DNA of 64,000 bases from Glaciecola sp964195425. Its GTDB lineage: Bacteria; Pseudomonadota; Gammaproteobacteria; Enterobacterales; Alteromonadaceae. This document shows, in pieces, positions 1-9,774 of the stretch (the first letter of the stretch is position 1; each line of letters opens with the position of its first letter). The stretch lies in contig CAXMOM010000042.1 in NCBI GenBank assembly GCA_964195425.1, positions 86,883 through 150,882 on the forward strand. The letters run 5' to 3'. Under the pieces are notes generated by a model that was given only the letters and a program-made list of their open reading frames with translations, did no database searches and was not told where the DNA came from. A program made the translations under genes and the position numbers.

Positions 1-1
1 A

Positions 2-2728
2 TTTCATATTACACGCGAAGGCCTTCTGCTCTCCGATGTCCAACAGCTTACCCAATGGCAAACGCATTCTGAGTTCACATCTATTCCAGAGGGTTCTGTG
101 TTGTGGGTTCGCCTCAACATAAGCAATAATTCAACTACCAATCGTATGCTCACATTAATAGCCGGCAGCGTTTTTGTAGACCGGGTTGATGTATTTTTAC
201 TCGACGAACAAGGGCGCATAGTACAAAGCGCTCGCTCACAAGACGATCAATTAAGCGGTGCGAACTTAAGTCGTAAAAGTTTCAAAATGAACATGGTATC
301 TAGGGGCGAATCTATGTTTACTGTTTACATCCGTATTCAAGATGACGGGCAAACACTGCTTCCCTTAGAATTATGGCAAACCGAGGCATACTCGAAAGAA
401 GCCAGTATCCGACTAATATTGCTTGGCGCAATGAGCGGCGGTTTATCGTTACTAGCCACCTATTTCCTACTTACCTACGTTTTACGAAATGCACCGGCTC
501 GATTTTGGTTTTGCTTATTTGCGACTGGCGCAATGACCACTATGCTAAGTGCTGAAGGCATATTGCCTTCATTATTTTTATTGCCATCAATGACCGCTGA
601 ACTCACCGGCTTAAGTTTGATAGTTACCCTATTTGCGAGTATAAAAATTACCCGCATTGTATTTGAACCAATGGCAAAATGGTGGTTGCGAGCGCATTAT
701 ATTCTGCTCACCGTACCATTAGCAGGTATTTTCATATTAAGCGATTTTTACCAGCTTATCGCTCTAATGGCTTTTTCTGTGTTGTTTTTTGCAAGTAAGC
801 TTATTGCAACTGTGGTGTATCGAAAAGGTATAGATTTACGCAGTGCTACTATCTATTTTGTGGGCTGGATTTCGCTAGGCCTTGTTGGTGTTTTGGAGTT
901 TTTAAACTTCTTAAATAGCGCTGGCTACTTATCCTACACTGCACCTTATCCATTCGCTTTCACTTGCCTTGGCGTTATGTTAATTGGTGTTGCCATTATT
1001 AGCCGTGAACAGTCAGTGCAAGCAAGACGTATTTTCTCCCAAGGCGAACAAATCGCGCAGTTGCAACAATACAACGACCTATTTCAACACGCAGCCGAAG
1101 GCCTTTACACCGCCCTACCCAATGGCAAACTTATTCAGGTGAACCCCGCTATATGCTCGTTATTTGGTTACACAGGAAGCGAAAGTTTCTTATCTAGCAA
1201 CCCTAATTTGTCGAGCTTTTTTGCCAGCTCGCTAGATGCAGACTTATTGCTTGGCGAACTGAGTATTCAACAAACTGTATTAGGTAAAGAAGTTAAAGGT
1301 AAACGCAGTGATGGCAGTGAATTTTGGTTTTCTATTTCATGTCAATTGAAGAAAGTAAATAACGATAGTTTACATTTCGGTTCGTTGTTTGACATTACTG
1401 AAAGACGCCTGCATCAAATAAATCTACAATATTTAAATACCCACGACCAGCTAACCGGTTTGTTCAACCGTAGACACTTCTTGCAAGTCATGAACGAGCG
1501 AATTCAGTCTGATGAACAAAAAAGTAGATTCGCATTAGTGTTTTTAGATGTAGACCAATTTAAAGTTATCAATGACACCTGCGGGCATTCTGCCGGCGAT
1601 ATTTTCATTAAAGAGCTGTCGCATGAGCTATTTGATGTTGTTAGCGACAAATATCCTTTTGCAAGACTTAGCGCTGACCAGTTTGGACTAATTGTTGACT
1701 TTGACAACAGCAATGAACTGCGTAATCTAGCCAACTCGTTGTTAGACAAAGTCCGTAAATTTGAATTTAAATGGGACCGTCATCGCTTTAACCAGAGCGT
1801 TAGCATAGGCATAGCGCCTTATGATGATACAATTCCAAGTGGCGAAGAACTGCTTAGTTATGCTGATACCGCTTGCTTAATTGCCAAAGAAGGCGGGCGC
1901 GATAAAATCCATATTTACTCACCTGAAATGGGCATGCATTCAAACTATAAGCGTGAGTTGTTTTGGGTCAATGAAGTCAATATGGCAATAAAGGAAGAGA
2001 ACTTTGAGCTTTTTTATCAACATTATCGCCCACTCAACAAATCGGACGATTCACAATATTATGAAATTTTGGTGCGCCTTCGCACTAAAGATAACGATTT
2101 AGTCGCTCCAGATTTCTTTATGCCCAGCGCTGAAAAAGCTCTGATCAGCAATAAAATAGACAAACAAGTCGTAGAAACTTACTTCAAATGGCTATCGTCA
2201 AACCGTGGGCATATCGCAAAGCTTGGTAAAGCAAATATTAATTTGTCAGGGCTATGCTTGTCTGACGACGACTTCCAGTTTTTTCTATTAAACGCTTTTG
2301 AAAAATATGCCATACCCTACGACAAAATATGTTTTGAGATAACCGAAACTATGGCCATCATAAAAATGAATGACGCTGTTGAATTTATGCATAAATTTAA
2401 ACGCTTAGGCTGCACTTTTGCACTAGATGATTTTGGCAGTGGCTTTTCTAGCTATGGCTATTTAAAAGACCTACCCGTGGATTTTGTGAAAATAGATGGT
2501 CACTTCATTCGTGATATACTGCATGATCCTATTGACCTAGCCATGGTAACCTCAATTAAAGATGTTGCCGTAGCAATGAATATAAAGACCGTTGCTGAGT
2601 TTGTAGAAACGCCAGAGATAATGGTTCAAATAGGTAAAATGGGCGTAGATTTCGCACAAGGCTATTGTATTGCTAAACCTGAACCATTGACCTCCTATGC
2701 TGATTTTGTAGAGCCGCAAAACAACTGA
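2..2728 (+). CDS. 7TM-DISM / PAS / GGDEF-EAL c-di-GMP signalling protein (5' partial)
   Basis: The frame is open from base 2, so the N-terminus lies outside the window; the first in-window ATG is at 98 and residues below count from there. Residues 1-105 look like the end of a 7TMR-DISMED2 sensor fold, followed by about seven membrane helices (106-300), a PAS domain (325-430), a GGDEF domain (435-595) and an EAL domain (615-870). The GGDEF signature is degenerate (SADQF at about 525), so cyclase activity is unlikely. The EAL domain keeps its catalytic pattern: E656 (in EIL), EITET, DDFGSG at about 777 and the later KID and AEFVE motifs. The expected role is a membrane phosphodiesterase that lowers c-di-GMP in response to an extracellular ligand. 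The gene stands alone ahead of ribA. Confidence 0.9.
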   Translation, partial: FHITREGLLLSDVQQLTQWQTHSEFTSIPEGSVLWVRLNISNNSTTNRMLTLIAGSVFVDRVDVFLLDEQGRIVQSARSQDDQLSGANLSRKSFKMNMVSRGESMFTVYIRIQDDGQTLLPLELWQTEAYSKEASIRLILLGAMSGGLSLLATYFLLTYVLRNAPARFWFCLFATGAMTTMLSAEGILPSLFLLPSMTAELTGLSLIVTLFASIKITRIVFEPMAKWWLRAHYILLTVPLAGIFILSDFYQLIALMAFSVLFFASKLIATVVYRKGIDLRSATIYFVGWISLGLVGVLEFLNFLNSAGYLSYTAPYPFAFTCLGVMLIGVAIISREQSVQARRIFSQGEQIAQLQQYNDLFQHAAEGLYTALPNGKLIQVNPAICSLFGYTGSESFLSSNPNLSSFFASSLDADLLLGELSIQQTVLGKEVKGKRSDGSEFWFSISCQLKKVNNDSLHFGSLFDITERRLHQINLQYLNTHDQLTGLFNRRHFLQVMNERIQSDEQKSRFALVFLDVDQFKVINDTCGHSAGDIFIKELSHELFDVVSDKYPFARLSADQFGLIVDFDNSNELRNLANSLLDKVRKFEFKWDRHRFNQSVSIGIAPYDDTIPSGEELLSYADTACLIAKEGGRDKIHIYSPEMGMHSNYKRELFWVNEVNMAIKEENFELFYQHYRPLNKSDDSQYYEILVRLRTKDNDLVAPDFFMPSAEKALISNKIDKQVVETYFKWLSSNRGHIAKLGKANINLSGLCLSDDDFQFFLLNAFEKYAIPYDKICFEITETMAIIKMNDAVEFMHKFKRLGCTFALDDFGSGFSSYGYLKDLPVDFVKIDGHFIRDILHDPIDLAMVTSIKDVAVAMNIKTVAEFVETPEIMVQIGKMGVDFAQGYCIAKPEPLTSYADFVEPQNN

Positions 2729-2853
2729 GCTAGCGGGTAGAGAAATACGGATAGTCGCCCAACAGGCATTGCAATTGCTTAATGAGCCCCAATAAAGTAC
2801 AAACAATGAAATCGCTATCTAGGCGTAAAACATAAGTATTAAAGCAGAGAACA

Positions 2854-3471
2854 ATGACAGCCAACACTCCTAAATTTGAGTTTATCAGTCAAGCAAAGCT
2901 ACCGACTCGGTTTGGTGATTTTAGTATCCATGGGTTTGTCGATAATAGTAATGGTCAAGAGCATGTAGCTTTGTCTTATGGTAAATGGGACCCAAGCGCA
3001 ACGGTGCCGATTAGAATTCATTCCGAATGTTTAACCGGAGACGCCCTTTTTAGTACCCGCTGTGACTGCGGTTTTCAACTAGAACGAGCTCTAGAAAACA
3101 TTGTAGAACATGGACATGGCGTCCTATTGTATTTGCGTCAAGAAGGCCGCGGAATAGGGCTTATCAATAAAATCCGCGCGTATAACCTGCAAGATAAAGG
3201 CTATGATACGGTAGAAGCAAATGAGCATTTAGGCTTTGATGCCGACTTGCGAGATTATGCAATTTGTAAGCTAATGCTAGATACTCTGCATGTTAGCCAT
3301 GTAGAAATTATGACTAACAATCCTAAAAAAATACAAGCCTTAAGTGATATGGGTATCGTCATTGTTGGCCGTCGCGCCATTGATCATGGTATCACCAAAG
3401 ACAACAAAGCCTATCTGCGTACCAAAACTAGCAAGCTTGGCCATCAGTTTGACCCTGACAGCCTAAAATAG
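2854..3471 (+). CDS. ribA: GTP cyclohydrolase II
   Basis: This enzyme converts GTP to 2,5-diamino-6-ribosylamino-pyrimidinone phosphate, the first step of riboflavin synthesis. The 205-residue length is typical of stand-alone RibA. The zinc ligands C59, C70 and C72 sit in the expected C-x10-C-x-C arrangement, and the RQEGRGIGL loop and the YDTVEAN motif are intact. There is no fused RibB domain and no other riboflavin gene nearby. I saw no FMN-riboswitch-like leader in the 125 bp upstream, so it is probably constitutive. The start is the only ATG giving the standard N-terminus and is preceded by an AGAGA purine stretch. Confidence 0.96.
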   Translation: MTANTPKFEFISQAKLPTRFGDFSIHGFVDNSNGQEHVALSYGKWDPSATVPIRIHSECLTGDALFSTRCDCGFQLERALENIVEHGHGVLLYLRQEGRGIGLINKIRAYNLQDKGYDTVEANEHLGFDADLRDYAICKLMLDTLHVSHVEIMTNNPKKIQALSDMGIVIVGRRAIDHGITKDNKAYLRTKTSKLGHQFDPDSLK

Positions 3472-3519
3472 CCAAGACCGTATGCCGATGCACTATGCGA
3501 ATTATATGCCTTATACGAG

Positions 3520-4386
3520 CTACACTTGCGACCTTTTAATAATGGCCTTAGCAAAACGTTTTGGCGACTCTTCGTCCATGTTGAAATACAAAGAAGGCTC
3601 GATGAGTTCAACTTCAATAATGGCTAAACCTTTCGGTGTTTCAAGCATATCAATGCGCGCATAAAGAGCGTTTTCAGGTAAAGCATTTAGTGTTTTTTGT
3701 GCAAGTGAACGCATTGCCTTTGTAGGTTCAATACTTTCCAGCTGTCCGCCATGCTCTTCTTGCACTCTGAAGTCGCCGCTAGCAGGCACTTTGTTTATAG
3801 TATGGCTATATTCGCCATCAAAATAAAAGAGCGAATATTCGCCCTTATCTAAAATAGTTTTCTCAAACGCCTGCAGCATAATACTACGATTTTGTAGGTC
3901 ACTTTTTATGCTTTGTTGCTTAAATAGAAAGTCTTCTTCTGTTAATCGATAAGTGAAGTCGGCATTGGCACTCACCAATGGCTTGATGATAATCTCACTT
4001 GTTGCAAAGTGCCTAAACGCCGCTTGAATTTCTTTACTATCAAAACAGTCCAGCCATACGGTCGGAAGTATAGCCACCCCTTTCGATTCCAAATCTTTTA
4101 AATAGCATTTGGACACATTCCACTGCATTAATGCTAAGGGGTTTTCTAAACGAGTTTTTGAACTATCAATGTGCGTAAGGGTTTGCATAAAAGATTCAGC
4201 ATACGCTTGGTAATCCCAAGTACTTCTTACAATCACTACATCGTACTGACTATAATCTACGTCTTTATTGTGCCATGACACATCGTCAACTTGCCACCCT
4301 AAATCAGCTAAATGTGGCTTAACTAAATCGTCGTAAATAAAGAATTCTTCTAGATTCTTAGTGGTTAAAAATGCACAGCGACCCAT
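3520..4386 (-). CDS. ATP-grasp family protein
   Basis: A 288-residue soluble protein with the features of the RimK/glutathione-synthase-like ATP-grasp fold. It has an N-terminal RSTWDY motif (residues 54-59), a central lysine/glutamate nucleotide-binding region, and a C-terminal ARIDML...EVELIEPSLY segment that should carry the magnesium-binding acidic residues. Members join a carboxylate to an amine or thiol with ATP, but the substrate here cannot be inferred. The gene is convergent with ribA (48 bp apart) and has its own ATG at 4384-4386. No partner gene points to a pathway, so the call stops at the family. Confidence 0.8.
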   Translation of the reverse strand: MGRCAFLTTKNLEEFFIYDDLVKPHLADLGWQVDDVSWHNKDVDYSQYDVVIVRSTWDYQAYAESFMQTLTHIDSSKTRLENPLALMQWNVSKCYLKDLESKGVAILPTVWLDCFDSKEIQAAFRHFATSEIIIKPLVSANADFTYRLTEEDFLFKQQSIKSDLQNRSIMLQAFEKTILDKGEYSLFYFDGEYSHTINKVPASGDFRVQEEHGGQLESIEPTKAMRSLAQKTLNALPENALYARIDMLETPKGLAIIEVELIEPSLYFNMDEESPKRFAKAIIKRSQV

Positions 4387-4472
4387 TCTGGATACTCATT
4401 TTGTTGAGGCGTTAAGTAGCCATATAGACTAAGTTAAAATGTTAGTGGGGTCGAGAGGAAAAAGAATTAAAA

Positions 4473-6290
4473 TTAACTAAGCACCCAATATGTAATAGAA
4501 CCAAGCACGTAAGCTAATAGTCCATAAGCAAAGAACACACCCCATGAGTAACGCTTCTTTCCCGTTTCACCTTTGAGGGTAGCGACTGTCGCCACGCATT
4601 GAAGCGCAATAACATAGAAGATTAACAATGCAATGCCCGATGCCAAACTAAAGCCATCAGCTTGAAGTTGCTGGGCAAGGCCGATAATGTTTTCGTCTGC
4701 GTTTTCAATACTAAACATAGTACCTAATACGCCTACAAATACTTCCCGCGCTAAGAATGAAACAAGTATGGCAACGCCGTATCGCCAATCTACTCCTAAT
4801 GGAGCAAATATAGGCTCGAGGTACTGCCCCACGCTGGCTAAATAGGAGGCGTTTAAGTCGCCATTGTTAGGGAAATAACCTAACACCCAAATAACCACCG
4901 ATACACCAAATATGATAGGTCCTGCTCTACGAACAAATTGTTGAGCACTATTAATAGTTTTATAAAAAAGCGGACGCCAATGCGGCAGTCGATAAGATGG
5001 CAACTCGAGAATAAACGGCAACTCACTTTGACTTTCTGTTTTTTCTAAAAAAGTGTTTAACATCTTGCTGACTAGTAAAGCCGTTAAGATCCCACCGAAA
5101 TAGAGTAAAAAGAACACCGCGCCTTGTAGGTTAACCCAACCGTTAAGGTAGCTTACCTTAGGTACCAATACTGCTATTAGCAATGCATATACGGGCAGCC
5201 TCGCCGAACAAGAGATTAGCGGGACGGTTACCATGGTAATCAGCCTTTTACGCGGTGACTCAATGGTACGAGCTGCCAATATGGCTGGAATTGCGCAGGC
5301 ATGGCCTGACAAGTAGGGAATAAAGCTGCGTCCAGACAAACCAAAGATGCTGAGCGGCTTGTGGCAAATAAGCGCGGCGCGTGCCAAATAGCCACTGTCT
5401 TCCAGCAAGCCAATAATTAGTGTCAAGACCATTATTTGAGGTACGAAGACTAAAAAAGCACCTACACCACCAAATATAGCATCGTTGATGAAATCACTAA
5501 GCATGCCTGCTGGCAATATGGCCGAAACCTCAGCCCCCGCCCACGTGATTGAGGTTTCTACCCCGTCCATAAGTGGCACCGACCATGTAAAAATGCTCTG
5601 AAACAAAAAGAACATAATGAGCACAAATATAAGGCCACCAAGGATATTATTTAATAAAAAAGAATCAATTTTGTTTTGTTGCTTAAGCACAATATCCTGT
5701 GCAATACCGTGTTCTTTAGCGAGTGCTTTTGCAAACAATATGGGACTAGTTTTATCTATGTCTGAATGGCGCACAAATACATTTTCAGGATGCTGAGCAT
5801 GTTCTTTTAAGGCTTTTGTGAATTCCGCTAGACCAACAAGCGTTTTAGCTGAAATACCGTAAACAGGTGAACCTAATTGATCACTTAGCTTTGCGACATC
5901 TATGCTGTGCCCAAAACGAGTAAGCTGATCTAGCATGTTTAAGGCGAAAATGACCGCCTTATTGTGGGTTTTTGCAAGTTGTTGCACTTGTAGCGCGAAT
6001 ACTAGGGAGCGTTCTAATTTAGTTGCATCTAAGTTGCATATAATAAGTGCTGTAGATTCATGTTCCATGGCAATTTGAAGCTGATTAATGGCAATGGCTT
6101 CGTCGGTAGAAATAGCGGATAGAGAATAAGTACCTGGAAAGTCGACAATTTCAAAGTCATTGAAGCGCCCTGTTTTTAGCTCAACGGTTACACCTGGAAA
6201 ATTCGCTACTTTTTGTTTTAGCCCCGTAAGTTGATTGAACAGCAGGCTTTTTCCTGAGTTCGGCTTACCCACTAAAATGATGCGTTGCAT
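4473..6290 (-). CDS. feoB: Ferrous iron transporter FeoB
   Basis: Inner-membrane Fe(II) permease with an N-terminal G domain and a polytopic core. The P-loop GKPNSGKS starts at residue 8, the switch region LTGLKQKVANFPGVTVE follows, and DFPGTYS is the G3 motif. The Gate-type membrane segments carry the SCSARLPVY and REVFVGVLGTMF signatures typical of FeoB. At 605 residues it is shorter than E. coli FeoB (773) but complete in its domains. It lies 36 bp downstream of feoA on the same strand, so the two are an operon; no feoC was found. A Fur-like site lies upstream of feoA. Confidence 0.96.
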   Translation of the reverse strand: MQRIILVGKPNSGKSLLFNQLTGLKQKVANFPGVTVELKTGRFNDFEIVDFPGTYSLSAISTDEAIAINQLQIAMEHESTALIICNLDATKLERSLVFALQVQQLAKTHNKAVIFALNMLDQLTRFGHSIDVAKLSDQLGSPVYGISAKTLVGLAEFTKALKEHAQHPENVFVRHSDIDKTSPILFAKALAKEHGIAQDIVLKQQNKIDSFLLNNILGGLIFVLIMFFLFQSIFTWSVPLMDGVETSITWAGAEVSAILPAGMLSDFINDAIFGGVGAFLVFVPQIMVLTLIIGLLEDSGYLARAALICHKPLSIFGLSGRSFIPYLSGHACAIPAILAARTIESPRKRLITMVTVPLISCSARLPVYALLIAVLVPKVSYLNGWVNLQGAVFFLLYFGGILTALLVSKMLNTFLEKTESQSELPFILELPSYRLPHWRPLFYKTINSAQQFVRRAGPIIFGVSVVIWVLGYFPNNGDLNASYLASVGQYLEPIFAPLGVDWRYGVAILVSFLAREVFVGVLGTMFSIENADENIIGLAQQLQADGFSLASGIALLIFYVIALQCVATVATLKGETGKKRYSWGVFFAYGLLAYVLGSITYWVLS

Positions 6291-6326
6291 GGCGTTGACT
6301 ACTTATATTATTTTATATTGAAGGCC

Positions 6327-6560
6327 TTAGGAATGGCGGTTTACACAAATATTTTTTGCTAGCTGATGGTCAAGGGAGTATACGCAATCTTGTATTTGCA
6401 CTACCAGTGGACCGCCGAATGGGCTGCGTTTCATGCAAGTAAGTAGCTCTCCTGTTACAAACCCCATTTCGTTTAAACGCGTCTTTATTGATTGAGTAAG
6501 CTTATCGTCGAGTTTGTCGACCACGGCACTTGTTCTTTTTGGCATTTCCCATAGGGTCAT
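6327..6560 (-). CDS. feoA: Ferrous iron transport accessory protein FeoA
   Basis: A 77-residue SH3-like cytoplasmic protein that supports FeoB. The pattern LNEMGFVTGELLTCMKRSPF followed by GGPLVVQI matches the FeoA core. It is the first gene of the feoAB operon and ends 36 bp before feoB. The ATG at 6558-6560 is the upstream-most in frame; an internal ATG at residue 6 is possible. Expression is expected to rise under iron limitation through the Fur-like box 37 bp upstream. Confidence 0.92.
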   Translation of the reverse strand: MTLWEMPKRTSAVVDKLDDKLTQSIKTRLNEMGFVTGELLTCMKRSPFGGPLVVQIQDCVYSLDHQLAKNICVNRHS

Positions 6561-6596
6561 TAATACTTACTCACATTTTGCAGGTAATCGCTTAAA

Positions 6597-6619
6597 TGAT
6601 AATAGTAATAGTTCTCATT
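6597..6619 (-). promoter_or_regulatory. Probable Fur box upstream of feoAB
   Basis: On the minus strand the sequence reads AATGAGAACTATTACTATTA and continues TCA, an AT-rich run close to the Fur consensus built of GATAAT/ATTATC half-sites. It lies 37-59 bp upstream of the feoA start, where a repressor would overlap the promoter. It matches the consensus partly, not perfectly. Confidence 0.6.
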
Positions 6620-6764
6620 AGATAAATAAAGAAAAAATATGCTCAAAACCAAGCAAAAAAGGCATTTGCTTGATACAAATCAAAAAATAACAGTGGGCAT
6701 TTCGAAAATGAAATTTATATTGGCTTTAATGTAATACTGATTCAAGCTTTGCTTGTTACTATTT

Positions 6765-7265
6765 TTAGGCTTTTTCTTTTAAGTAAACGGCAATAGCCGC
6801 GCCACAAATCAAGGCCGTTATACTAATATTAATGGAGGGAATAACAATGCTATATATTGTACCTAGTTTATCGGTATCGTAGATCACTCTATCGACATAG
6901 CGCATCACCTGGGTAAGACCCAAAGCCACATAAGAAAAGAGTATTAACCTTGTAACACGGTCTATTATTAAAGGCTTCTTCCTACAAGTAACCAGCACTA
7001 TTAATACTAAAAACGCATCGGTGTAAGCAAAACCTAAGTACCAAAGGTTTCTCACCAGTTCTTGTAGAGTCGGATCTTGCGCCATCACTAGCAACTGCTT
7101 TTCCATAAAATATTGAACAATAGTAAATATAAGCAATATGACTACGCAGTACATAAATGCAGTAGCCTTTCGCACTTTAACCATATAGGCACACAATGCA
7201 ATTGCTTGTATGTATAGCCCATATGTTTGAATAAAATCTCTTGCGCTTATTATTTCTTCATTCAT
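6765..7265 (-). CDS. Small integral membrane protein, unknown function
   Basis: A 166-residue protein that I do not recognise. Hydrophobic segments at about residues 12-30, 38-55, 72-95, 105-122 and 140-160 predict four or five membrane helices, with basic loops (VRKAT, CRKKP) consistent with an inner-membrane topology. It is followed 20 bp downstream by a small exported protein on the same strand, so the two may be co-transcribed. No regulatory signal was seen. The steady hydrophobic pattern and clean ATG support a real gene. Confidence 0.7.
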   Translation of the reverse strand: MNEEIISARDFIQTYGLYIQAIALCAYMVKVRKATAFMYCVVILLIFTIVQYFMEKQLLVMAQDPTLQELVRNLWYLGFAYTDAFLVLIVLVTCRKKPLIIDRVTRLILFSYVALGLTQVMRYVDRVIYDTDKLGTIYSIVIPSINISITALICGAAIAVYLKEKA

Positions 7266-7285
7266 TTAGGATGAGTAGTGATACG

Positions 7286-7516
7286 CTACTTTAGTTTAGA
7301 TTTGTTGCCTAATGGTGGCTCATTTCCTCCGCCATTACCAGCACCAGTTGTCGTTACTGGGCATTCATTTGGGTAATACTCGCAAAGTGCTGCCAGTTCT
7401 TGCTGCAATTCCTCTGACATTTCAGCGCTGGATTGTTCGTTAGCGGCAGCGGTAAATGTGAAGCTTGTGCCAATAAGAAGGGCGGAATATATAAATATTT
7501 TCATTTCTAAATCCAA
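7286..7516 (-). CDS. Small exported protein, unknown function
   Basis: This ORF is 76 residues; a methionine at residue 5 gives the better N-terminus. Residues 5-25 form a signal peptide (MKIFIYSALLIGTSFTFTAAA) with an AAA cleavage-like end. The mature part is acidic, contains two cysteines (ALCEYYPNECP) that could form a disulfide, and ends in a Gly/Asn-rich tail. It resembles many short periplasmic proteins of Alteromonadales with no known role. It lies between the membrane-protein gene and the motor operon. I infer export only. Confidence 0.55.
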   Translation of the reverse strand: MDLEMKIFIYSALLIGTSFTFTAAANEQSSAEMSEELQQELAALCEYYPNECPVTTTGAGNGGGNEPPLGNKSKLK

Positions 7517-7698
7517 ATTTTAAAAGAATACCTAGGCTCTATTAAGAGTACAGCAAGCTGAAAGTTGTAGGGTAGTCATGATGCACATTAGGTATGTAAA
7601 ATAATACCATATGGATGCACCAAGGTATATGAGGGTTTGTAAATTTGAATGTTTTGCAGCGTATTCAAACCATTTAGACACAATTATTTGGTAGTCTT

Positions 7699-8658
7699 CT
7701 ATTTAGATAAGAAGGTACCCTTATTGTCTCTCGCTACGGCAGTCATTAAAGTCGAGAAACGCAAACTTTCCTGGCCTAGCTGGCGCCTAGCTTGGCGAAA
7801 TCCGATAGCATGAATACGGGCTATCTTTTGGCCTTTCCCATTAGTATTTAAACGGTTAATACTGGCTAAAGTGACGTCATATGAGCCACCAGAGTAATCA
7901 TCACCAAACACATAAAGTGCAAGCGAACTCGTACGCTTACCGTAGGCCTGTAGCGCCAACTCTATGCCTTCAACTGGCGAGCTACTTGAACTGCCTGACC
8001 AAGACCGCATAGCACGTAGTATTGCACTGCGCTGAGCTTTTGTGTCTTTTCGCCAGCGTCCTGCACTAGAAGGTAATAAATACTCACCGTTGTCTGACAT
8101 CACCTGAAACCCTTTTACTTCCGGATGATTGTTTAGCACCTCACGCATGCTATCTACCACTTTGTTCCACATACTTTTCATACTACCAGAGGTATCAACA
8201 ATGAAAATTACGTAGTCGCTGTCAACTGGAATACCACCTACTTCATCATCGCGCTCAGTAGCGCTTCCGGTGCTAATGGCCGCTCGCTTACGTTGCTCTA
8301 AGACAATTTCAAGCCCCGATGATTGATCGGTAAGTTGCTGCAAGTCTCGCTGCGAGCGGCTCACATCGACTTCTAAAGCTTCCGCCTTCGTTTCATCGCT
8401 AGCACCTTCTTGCTGTGCTCTTAGCAACTTTGCTCGTTGGGCTGCCATTTGTGCTTCTAGGTCTTCTAAACTAGTTTCGGCTTTTGACAGTGCGGTAATA
8501 GATTCGGTTATTTGAGCTACATTTGCCGATTGACTAAAGTCTCCTTCTTCACCGTTTTTAGACAGAAGTATAAGCATAACTACCGCGCCAAAAGCACACG
8601 AAATCACATCTAAAAATGACAAACTAAAGACTTCTATTGGAGAACGTGTTTTTTTCAT
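7699..8658 (-). CDS. VWA-domain protein with ExbD/TolR-like membrane anchor (second VWA)
   Basis: A 319-residue protein anchored by one N-terminal helix (residues 13-33) with the pattern FSLSFLDVISCAFGAV. The Asp at residue 17 sits just inside the helix, as the proton-binding Asp does in ExbD, TolR and MotB. A coiled-coil-like stretch (50-125) leads to a von Willebrand A domain whose MIDAS motif DTSGS is at 155-159, with later metal-site residues around SWSGSSSS and FGDDYSGG. The domain should face the periplasm. It is the last gene of the operon, 28 bp after the first VWA gene, with a GGAAG ribosome site. I infer that it is a B subunit of an ion-driven motor. Confidence 0.85.
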   Translation of the reverse strand: MKKTRSPIEVFSLSFLDVISCAFGAVVMLILLSKNGEEGDFSQSANVAQITESITALSKAETSLEDLEAQMAAQRAKLLRAQQEGASDETKAEALEVDVSRSQRDLQQLTDQSSGLEIVLEQRKRAAISTGSATERDDEVGGIPVDSDYVIFIVDTSGSMKSMWNKVVDSMREVLNNHPEVKGFQVMSDNGEYLLPSSAGRWRKDTKAQRSAILRAMRSWSGSSSSSPVEGIELALQAYGKRTSSLALYVFGDDYSGGSYDVTLASINRLNTNGKGQKIARIHAIGFRQARRQLGQESLRFSTLMTAVARDNKGTFLSK

Positions 8659-8686
8659 CGACGCTTCCTAATACACATTATCATAC

Positions 8687-9757
8687 TCATGGCCACGTGC
8701 CAGCGGGACTAATAAACGTGCCGCCTGTAAAGCTCGTCCATTGCCAATATAGTGCGGATGCTTGAGGATCGCCTTCAAGGGGCAGCAATATAACATTGGT
8801 ACGCACGCCCGATAGTTTATTCACATTCAAAGTACGCTGCATAACCTGCACCCTGCATGCACCCGATATAGTTGCTTGTTTGCCCGGTAATGGATTGCAG
8901 CCTGGTGAAGACGAAAATCCGCTGGATGCACTAATTAACGAAGGCAATCCATCGGTAATAATATATAGGTCGGTCATATCGGGCATAGCACGTTGCAATT
9001 CTGCGAGACCCTCCTGCAGGTTAGTACCATTTTGAGGCACCAAGGCATTTACGTCGGCAACCAGCTTTTGTATGTTAGTGCTTACTTTAGCGCTAGTTAC
9101 CGCTTGTGATCCGAGTGCACTGCCCTTGTTGTTAAAGCTCACCACGGCTACCTGTGAACTATCGGGCAAACGCGACAGCATCCATTTTATTATACGTAAG
9201 GTACGCTGCCATTTAGGGCCTGCTTTTTTAACAGCGTCGCTCGACAATTTACGCTTAATAATATCAATTAAGCTCTCGTCGGTCATAGACGCGCTAGTGT
9301 CGACTAAAATACCTATTCTGCGACCTTCAACAATGAGTCCTAGCAAGTATGTTTCTTCGTTAATGGAGGGCAATTCAATTGTATCATCGGCGGTTTCAGA
9401 CGCGATTGCGGCAACCGCGTCTTCAAGTTCAGCTAGTACCGCTTTTTTCTCAGCAATGGCTTGCTGCAGGGCTTTTTGTTGAATGCTTAGCTGCGCTATT
9501 CGTTCGCCTTGTTCGGTGGCATTGGCTTGTTCGGTTGAGATTTCTAATTCTTGTTTACTAAGGCTAGTTGCGACAGATTGTGATTTATTTTCAGTAGCCG
9601 CAAGTTCTTGTTCAAGCTTTTCTATTTCATCACTAGGAATAGGTGTGTCGTCATTAAAGTTCACAATGATCAGGATCAACAAAACAGCCCCTAAACCACA
9701 GGCCATTACATCTAAAAATGCTAGGTTAAAACCGTTTTCGCGTCTTTTAGTGACCAT
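8687..9757 (-). CDS. VWA-domain protein with ExbD/TolR-like membrane anchor (first VWA)
   Basis: A 356-residue paralogue of the next gene. The N-terminal helix (residues 11-32) has the same pattern, NLAFLDVMACGLGAVL, with Asp16 in the proton-carrier position. Residues 42-120 are a Glu/Gln-rich coiled coil. The VWA domain has an intact MIDAS DTSAS (153-157), a T in NGTNLQEGL and a D in ITDGLPS, so metal binding is likely. It also contains cysteine-bearing loops (SPGCNPLPG, SGACRV) that could form a periplasmic disulfide. It begins 17 bp after the channel gene. Two related but unequal B-like proteins suggest a heterodimeric plug-and-stalk inside one pentameric channel. Confidence 0.85.
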   Translation of the reverse strand: MVTKRRENGFNLAFLDVMACGLGAVLLILIIVNFNDDTPIPSDEIEKLEQELAATENKSQSVATSLSKQELEISTEQANATEQGERIAQLSIQQKALQQAIAEKKAVLAELEDAVAAIASETADDTIELPSINEETYLLGLIVEGRRIGILVDTSASMTDESLIDIIKRKLSSDAVKKAGPKWQRTLRIIKWMLSRLPDSSQVAVVSFNNKGSALGSQAVTSAKVSTNIQKLVADVNALVPQNGTNLQEGLAELQRAMPDMTDLYIITDGLPSLISASSGFSSSPGCNPLPGKQATISGACRVQVMQRTLNVNKLSGVRTNVILLPLEGDPQASALYWQWTSFTGGTFISPAGTWP

Positions 9758-9774
9758 GATTCATACAGCGACTG

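Noticed and set aside
9072..9482. Plus-strand frames opposite the VWA genes
   Set aside because: Shadows of the coding strand with no start site and Ser/Leu-rich composition.
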